This document shows positions 6,986 through 9,668 of a DNA stretch of 9,668 nt, in pieces (the first letter of the stretch is position 1; each line of letters begins with the position of its first letter). This DNA is from an uncultured Anaplasmataceae bacterium. Its GTDB lineage: Bacteria; Pseudomonadota; Alphaproteobacteria; Rickettsiales; CAIPFW01. The DNA lies in the NCBI GenBank assembly GCA_903864455.1, contig CAIPFW010000053.1:1-9668 (forward strand). Direction: 5' to 3'. The notes beneath the pieces are model-generated. The model was given only the letters and a program-made list of their open reading frames with translations. It did not search any database and was not told the DNA's origin. The position numbers and the translations under genes were made by a program.

Positions 6986-7177
6986 TTACAGATTTTTTTT
7001 ATCACTATTTTCAACATTTTTTTCACTATCATTTTTATCATCATCTTCTTTTACCGCTTTTTTCATTGCTTTAAGCCCTTCTCCCAACTCCTTCATAACT
7101 TTTGGCAACTTTCCAGAACCAAAAAGCAATAAAATCATCAAAAATATTAAAATTAATTGCCAAAAGCCAACAGACAT
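6986..7177 (-). CDS. tatA: Twin-arginine translocase subunit TatA
   Basis: TatA forms the pore-like assembly of the Tat system, which exports folded proteins across the inner membrane. From ATG 7177 the 63-residue protein begins MSVGFWQLILIFLMILLLFG, a short N-tail and a membrane helix (about 4-20). The hallmark hinge FGSGKLPKVM (19-28) comes next, then an amphipathic helix (LGEGLKAMKKAVK) and an acidic/charged tail. The shortness favours TatA over TatB. An in-frame ATG ten codons upstream (7207) would add MSNDICIIFY before the helix, which is atypical; a TATAAT on the minus strand (7190-7185) within that stretch also fits the shorter form. The gene is divergent from rpoH with a 137-bp shared gap. 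tatB and tatC are not in this window. Confidence 0.9.
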   Translation of the reverse strand: MSVGFWQLILIFLMILLLFGSGKLPKVMKELGEGLKAMKKAVKEDDDKNDSEKNVENSDKKNL

Positions 7178-7249
7178 ATAAAATATTATACAAATATCAT
7201 TACTCAATTATATCATCTTTCTCGCCTCTGCGTGGAAATTACTCAAAAC

Positions 7250-7279
7250 TTGATTTTTATACAAAACAAACTATATTAT
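7250..7279 (+). promoter_or_regulatory. Candidate housekeeping promoter for rpoH
   Basis: TTGATT (7250-7255) is followed after 16 bp by TATATT (7272-7277) or after 18 bp by TATTAT (7274-7279), about 35-40 bp before the rpoH ATG. The spacing and the four-base -35 match suit a sigma-70 promoter. No clear heat-shock (RpoH-type) promoter is visible. This is inference from position and consensus only. Confidence 0.4.
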
Positions 7280-7314
7280 ATATAAGTAAAAATAAAAATT
7301 ATAAAATAAGCAAA

Positions 7315-8184
7315 ATGAATTACAGTATAGCAAAAACACACTCAAACATTGATTTATCAAGTAGCACAAGGGAATATTTAAAGAAAATCTTTTTATTTCC
7401 CATGCTCGAAGAAAATGAAGAAAAAGAATTAATGAAAAAATGCCAAATCGAAAACGATATGAAGGCTGCACAACAACTTGTTACGAGTCATTTAAAATTA
7501 GTAGCAAAAATTGCTATGGCTTATAAATATAAGGGGTGCGAGTTACAATTGATGGATTTGATTTCCGAGGGAACATTGGGTCTTATTGAAGCGATAAAAA
7601 AATTTGATATCACGAAAGGTTGTCGTTTAGCGACGTATGCAGTTCATCACATTAAAGCAAGAATATACAATTTCATCATGGATTCATTTTCTCTCGTAAA
7701 GCTCAGCGGTGCAAGAGTAACAAAATCTTTATTTGGAAAATACAAAGAGCTTATGTCGGCAAATTCAGAGGATGATTTGGAATGCATTGCAAACGAAATT
7801 GACACTTCTATTAAAAATGTAAGCGATATGAAACAAAGAATGACATTTCGTGATTGCTCTTTGAATAATAAATTAAATAATGAAAACGATGAAGAATGGA
7901 ACGATTTTCTAGAATGCCAAAATGATACCCCAGAAGAAAAAATCATCAATCATGATGAAAAGACAAAATTTCTCACTGGAATTCGTATGGCTTGCGAGGA
8001 AACCCTCGATGAAGAAGAAAAAGAAATAATCTATCACCGAATTATTTCAGAAAATCCATTAAAATTAAAAGACCTAGCTTTGCAATATAAAGTTTCACCT
8101 GAGAGAATCAGACAAAGGCAGGAAGCCGCGTTAAAAAAAATTAAAAATTATTTGTCAAAAAATATGCTTCTTCAGATAGCGTAA
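7315..8184 (+). CDS. rpoH: RNA polymerase heat-shock sigma factor RpoH (divergent)
   Basis: RpoH directs RNA polymerase to chaperone and protease promoters. From ATG 7315 the protein is 289 aa, normal for the family. The frame stays open upstream to 7102, but that extension overlaps tatA and has no family match. N-terminal PMLEENEEKEL (29-39) and AAQQLVTSHLKLVAKIA (51-67) are RpoH region 1.2/2.1. DLISEGTLGLIEAIKKFD (81-98) is core-binding region 2.2 and RLATYAVHHIKARI (104-117) is region 2.3/2.4. Region 4.2 shows LKDLALQYKVSPERIRQRQE (251-270), a helix-turn-helix. Two departures stand out. The WW dyad usual in alphaproteobacterial RpoH is HH (111-112), and SWSLVK is SFSLVK. The RpoH box, normally close to QRKLFFNLRK, reads TKSLFGKYKE (136-145). 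The sigma-factor call is firm; RpoH rather than another group-3-like sigma is likely. Confidence 0.87.
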   Translation: MNYSIAKTHSNIDLSSSTREYLKKIFLFPMLEENEEKELMKKCQIENDMKAAQQLVTSHLKLVAKIAMAYKYKGCELQLMDLISEGTLGLIEAIKKFDITKGCRLATYAVHHIKARIYNFIMDSFSLVKLSGARVTKSLFGKYKELMSANSEDDLECIANEIDTSIKNVSDMKQRMTFRDCSLNNKLNNENDEEWNDFLECQNDTPEEKIINHDEKTKFLTGIRMACEETLDEEEKEIIYHRIISENPLKLKDLALQYKVSPERIRQRQEAALKKIKNYLSKNMLLQIA

Positions 8185-8188
8185 TTAG

Positions 8189-8301
8189 TAATAAACCCAT
8201 TGTATTTCTCATAAAACTTTAAAATTCCGTATTTTTATCGATTTTCGGACGATAAAAATACGGAATTTTAAAGTTTTATGAGAAATACAATGGGTTTATT
8301 A
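8189..8301. repeat. Perfect 113-bp palindrome built from the repeat element's end
   Basis: Two 52-bp arms (8189-8240 and 8250-8301) are exact reverse complements around a 9-nt loop, ATTTTCGGA. Each arm, apart from the outermost bases, is the right-hand end of the 307-473 element, including its TAAACCCATTG terminus, with one shared change (CATTGT instead of CATTGC in both arms). The left half of the element is absent. It begins 4 bp after the rpoH stop, so as RNA it would form a very long hairpin at the 3' end of the rpoH message and could act as a terminator or RNase III site. Confidence 0.95.
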
Positions 8302-8320
8302 TTTATCAAGAAATTTAAGA

Positions 8321-8338
8321 AAATGCAATGGGTTTATA
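8321..8338 (+). repeat. Solo terminal end of the repeat element
   Basis: AAATGCAATGGGTTTATA is identical to the right end of copy 1 (458-475), but nothing of the element precedes it. It lies 20 bp after the palindrome and about 55 bp before the rlmE ATG. It is either a leftover end of a full element once present here or a trace of an imprecise deletion. Confidence 0.75.
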
Positions 8339-8393
8339 ACTTTTTTTCTTGAAAAATTCTTTATTTTTAAGTAAAATAAAAATAAAAAATTCG

Positions 8394-9071
8394 ATGAACA
8401 GCAAATTAAAAGTTTCAAAATTAAATAATTTAAAAAAACCACTTTCGCATAAATCTCAAGAATGGGTGCGTAGGCATTTGAACGACCCATTCGTAAAGCA
8501 GGCGAGAAAAGATGGTTATATTTCCCGCGCAGCATATAAATTAGTGGAAGTGCAATCAAAATATCGAATCATTCAATCAAATCATAATGTCGTTGAGTTG
8601 GGTTCAGCTCCGGGTGGTTGGACTCAAGTGATAACAAATTTTTTGAACGAGGGGCAAGTTTTTGCGATAGATTTGCAAGAAATGGAATTCGCTCACAATA
8701 AATTAAATTTTATACACGGCGATTTTATTGAAGAAGAAAATCAAATTATTGAATTAATAAACGAAAAAATCACAAAAATCGAAGGCGACAGAAAAATTCA
8801 TGGCGTATTGTCCGATATGGCCCCTTCAGCTTGTGGCGATAAGCAAATCAATCACTGGCGAATAATGAATTTGTGTCACGCATCTTTTGAATTTGCAAAA
8901 AAAGTTTTGATAAAGAATGGATATTTTGTTACAAAAATTTTTATGGGTGGGGAAGAAAAAGATTTTTTAAATGAATTGAAGAAATATTTTAGAAGTGTAA
9001 ACTTTTTCAAACCAGAATCTTCTCGAAAAGATTCAACAGAAATTTATATTATTGCGAAGAATTCCTTATAA
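8394..9071 (+). CDS. rlmE: 23S rRNA (uridine-2'-O)-methyltransferase RlmE (FtsJ/RrmJ)
   Basis: RlmE methylates the 2'-O of U2552 (E. coli numbering) in the A-loop of 23S rRNA, a late and heat-shock-linked step of large-subunit assembly. From ATG 8394 it is 225 aa (E. coli 209), the extra length being a basic N-terminus. The opening block SQEWVRRHLNDPFVKQAR is typical. The SAM site is VVELGSAPGGWTQV (about 66-79), then IDLQEM and the SDMAPS block. The K-D-K-E catalytic tetrad is complete: K49 (RAAYKL), D141 (LSDMAPS), K181 (VTKIFMGGEE) and E216 (STEIYI). A TTG at 8349 would add 15 residues, but ATG 8394 is already ahead of the conserved domain and is preferred. It follows rpoH on the same strand across the palindrome. 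Readthrough could link it to heat shock, as in E. coli where rrmJ is RpoH-controlled. Confidence 0.95.
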   Translation: MNSKLKVSKLNNLKKPLSHKSQEWVRRHLNDPFVKQARKDGYISRAAYKLVEVQSKYRIIQSNHNVVELGSAPGGWTQVITNFLNEGQVFAIDLQEMEFAHNKLNFIHGDFIEEENQIIELINEKITKIEGDRKIHGVLSDMAPSACGDKQINHWRIMNLCHASFEFAKKVLIKNGYFVTKIFMGGEEKDFLNELKKYFRSVNFFKPESSRKDSTEIYIIAKNSL

Positions 9072-9088
9072 ATTTTTTAACAAAATTC

Positions 9089-9316
9089 ATGGAAAATAAA
9101 GAAAAAGATATAAAAAAAATTCAGCGAGAGGAAAAGAAAAAAACTGAATTAAAAAAACGCTTACAGGATAATTTAAAAAGAAGAAAAAATATGATTCACG
9201 AAAAAGATGAAAAAAAAATAGCTCTCTTGAAATCTCAGGATTATCGGTTGATGTCATTGTTGGTTGCTACGATTTTGAAAAAACGCAAAAACAAAAAATT
9301 GAAATTGATGTTTTGA
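9089..9316 (+). CDS. Small Lys-rich protein, C-terminus altered at poly(A) tract
   Basis: The ORF begins 17 bp after rlmE and reads MENKEKDIKKIQREEKKKTE, LKKRLQDNLKRRKN, a highly charged helical peptide. Its 'RLxxNLxRRK' ending resembles short basic proteins I recall as common in Alphaproteobacteria, of unknown role. As sequenced it runs to 75 aa because the nine-A tract at 9210-9218 carries the reading past a TAG (9219-9221). The last 32 residues (IALLKSQDYRLM onward) are then an out-of-frame reading of folB. With eight A residues it would stop as ...HEKDEKK at 43 aa, overlapping the folB ATG. I infer that the 43-residue form is the original protein. There is no Shine-Dalgarno ahead of ATG 9089. 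Confidence 0.55.
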   Translation: MENKEKDIKKIQREEKKKTELKKRLQDNLKRRKNMIHEKDEKKIALLKSQDYRLMSLLVATILKKRKNKKLKLMF

Positions 9317-9579
9317 TGCAATTTCGAAATATTCCACAAACCCTTCTCAGCGATAATTTGAATGATGGGATTTGTTATAATGAGATAGTGAAACGCATTG
9401 AAAATTATGCTGACAGTCATTCGCATGAAACGATTGAAAAATGGTGTTATGAAATTTTTCAATTGATAAAAATTCATTACAATAATATTTCGCACCTGCA
9501 AATAAAGATTAAAAAAAAACCAGCTGATATCAGAAATCTTCAGAATGGCGTCATTTTTTCATATTCTGAAGATATGTAA
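9207..9579 (+). pseudogene. folB: Dihydroneopterin aldolase (FolB) with frameshift just after the start
   Basis: FolB splits dihydroneopterin to 6-hydroxymethyl-dihydropterin and glycolaldehyde in folate synthesis. From about 9219 to TAA 9577-9579 one frame encodes a complete FolB-like chain: SSLEISGLSVDVIVGCYDFE, then KQKIEIDVLMQF, LNDGICYNEI and ETIEKWCYEI, ending GVIFSYSEDM. Residues at the family's active-site positions are present in intact-form numbering: Glu24 (YDFE), Tyr57 (CYNEI), Glu77 (TIEKW) and Lys103/104. The frame has no ATG before 9316, deep inside the domain. ATG 9207 as written gives only MKKK-stop. Removing one A from the A9 tract turns that start into MKKNSSLEISGL and yields 123 aa, the usual family length. 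So the gene is disrupted by one base, rescued by slippage, or mis-sequenced. Marked pseudogene only for the lesion; the remainder shows no decay. Confidence 0.82.
9210..9218 (+). other. A9 homopolymer, frameshift/slippage site
   Basis: Nine consecutive A follow GATG. The tract decides two overlapping frames at once. With nine A the small upstream ORF reads through and folB is closed. With eight A the small ORF stops at the adjacent TAG and folB opens from the embedded ATG. Such tracts are known sites of indels and RNA polymerase slippage in AT-rich endosymbionts. Confidence 0.9.
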
Positions 9580-9604
9580 AACATTTACAGGAAAATTTTT
9601 CCAC

Positions 9605-9668
9605 TTAATGCAAAATTAACAAATTTATATTAATATCTTTGAACCAGTCTTCACCCTCTATTAATTCC
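9605..9668 (-). CDS. C-terminal end of an unidentified leftward gene (partial)
   Basis: The minus strand is open from the window edge to a TAA (9607-9605), giving ELIEGEDWFKDININLLILH as the last 20 residues. The acidic-aromatic EGEDWFKDI looks protein-like, and the gene would be convergent with folB, 25 bp stop to stop. Too little is present to assign a family, and a 20-codon open frame can occur by chance. Confidence 0.35.
   Translation of the reverse strand, partial: ELIEGEDWFKDININLLILH

Noticed and set aside
7178..7207. Upstream ATG of tatA adding ten residues
   Set aside because: TatA has a very short N-tail before its membrane helix; the ATG at 7177 fits, and the extra codons overlap promoter-like AT-rich DNA.
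7102..7314. 71-codon upstream extension of the rpoH frame
   Set aside because: It overlaps tatA on the other strand, has no resemblance to sigma factors, and ATG 7315 already gives the normal RpoH length.
7271..7949. Minus-strand ORFs inside rpoH
   Set aside because: Shadows of conserved sigma-factor codons.
307..8338. CRISPR-like interpretation of the dispersed repeats
   Set aside because: Copies are kilobases apart, in both orientations, without regular spacers or cas genes.
8189..8338. tRNA or small structured RNA in the rpoH-rlmE gap
   Set aside because: The structure is a single perfect hairpin made of the mobile-element end; no tRNA cloverleaf or conserved loops are visible here or in other gaps.
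8349..8393. TTG start for rlmE
   Set aside because: It adds 15 low-complexity residues without family support; ATG 8394 precedes the whole conserved domain.

Overview
AT-rich, tightly packed bacterial DNA, read with the standard stop set: purH ends in TGA exactly where the family normally ends. The gene content points to an intracellular alphaproteobacterium of the Rickettsiales/Holosporales type. It includes a rickettsial-style VirB9 type IV secretion subunit, an alphaproteobacterial-type RpoH, PurH, TatA and RlmE. It also has decayed insertion-sequence DNA, palindromic repeats and long homopolymer tracts. Start codons mostly lack a recognisable Shine-Dalgarno sequence. I cannot name the genus from sequence alone.

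Layout. 1-526: non-coding, with the wreck of an IS5-type transposase and the first copy of a 167-171 bp inverted-repeat element. 527-5157: three leftward genes with 73-76 bp gaps, namely purH (last two steps to IMP), sdaA (Fe-S L-serine dehydratase) and a secreted calcineurin/purple-acid-phosphatase-like enzyme with a Cys-rich leader domain. 5158-5543: a second, inverted copy of the element plus the virB9 promoter region. 5544-6314: a lone virB9. 6326-6832, convergent: an unrecognised protein built of repeated helical modules, starting with a eukaryote-like N-myristoylation motif. 6986-7177: tatA, leftward and divergent from rpoH (7315-8184). 8189-8338: a perfect 113-bp palindrome and a solo element end. 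8394-9071: rlmE. 9089-9579: a small basic ORF and a folB (dihydroneopterin aldolase) gene whose frames are both disrupted at a nine-A tract. 9605-9668: probable C-terminal end of a leftward gene.

How it fits together. purH and folB are linked through folate chemistry, since PurH consumes 10-formyl-tetrahydrofolate. SdaA feeds host-derived serine into pyruvate. TatA and VirB9 are export components; the signal-peptide phosphatase and the myristoylation-motif protein are candidate exported products. The strongest leads are four: the folB poly(A) lesion that a one-base change repairs in two overlapping genes at once; the modular myristoylation-motif protein; the repeat family with a palindromic derivative explainable by snap-back synthesis; and an RpoH that has lost its usual promoter-melting aromatics and RpoH box.
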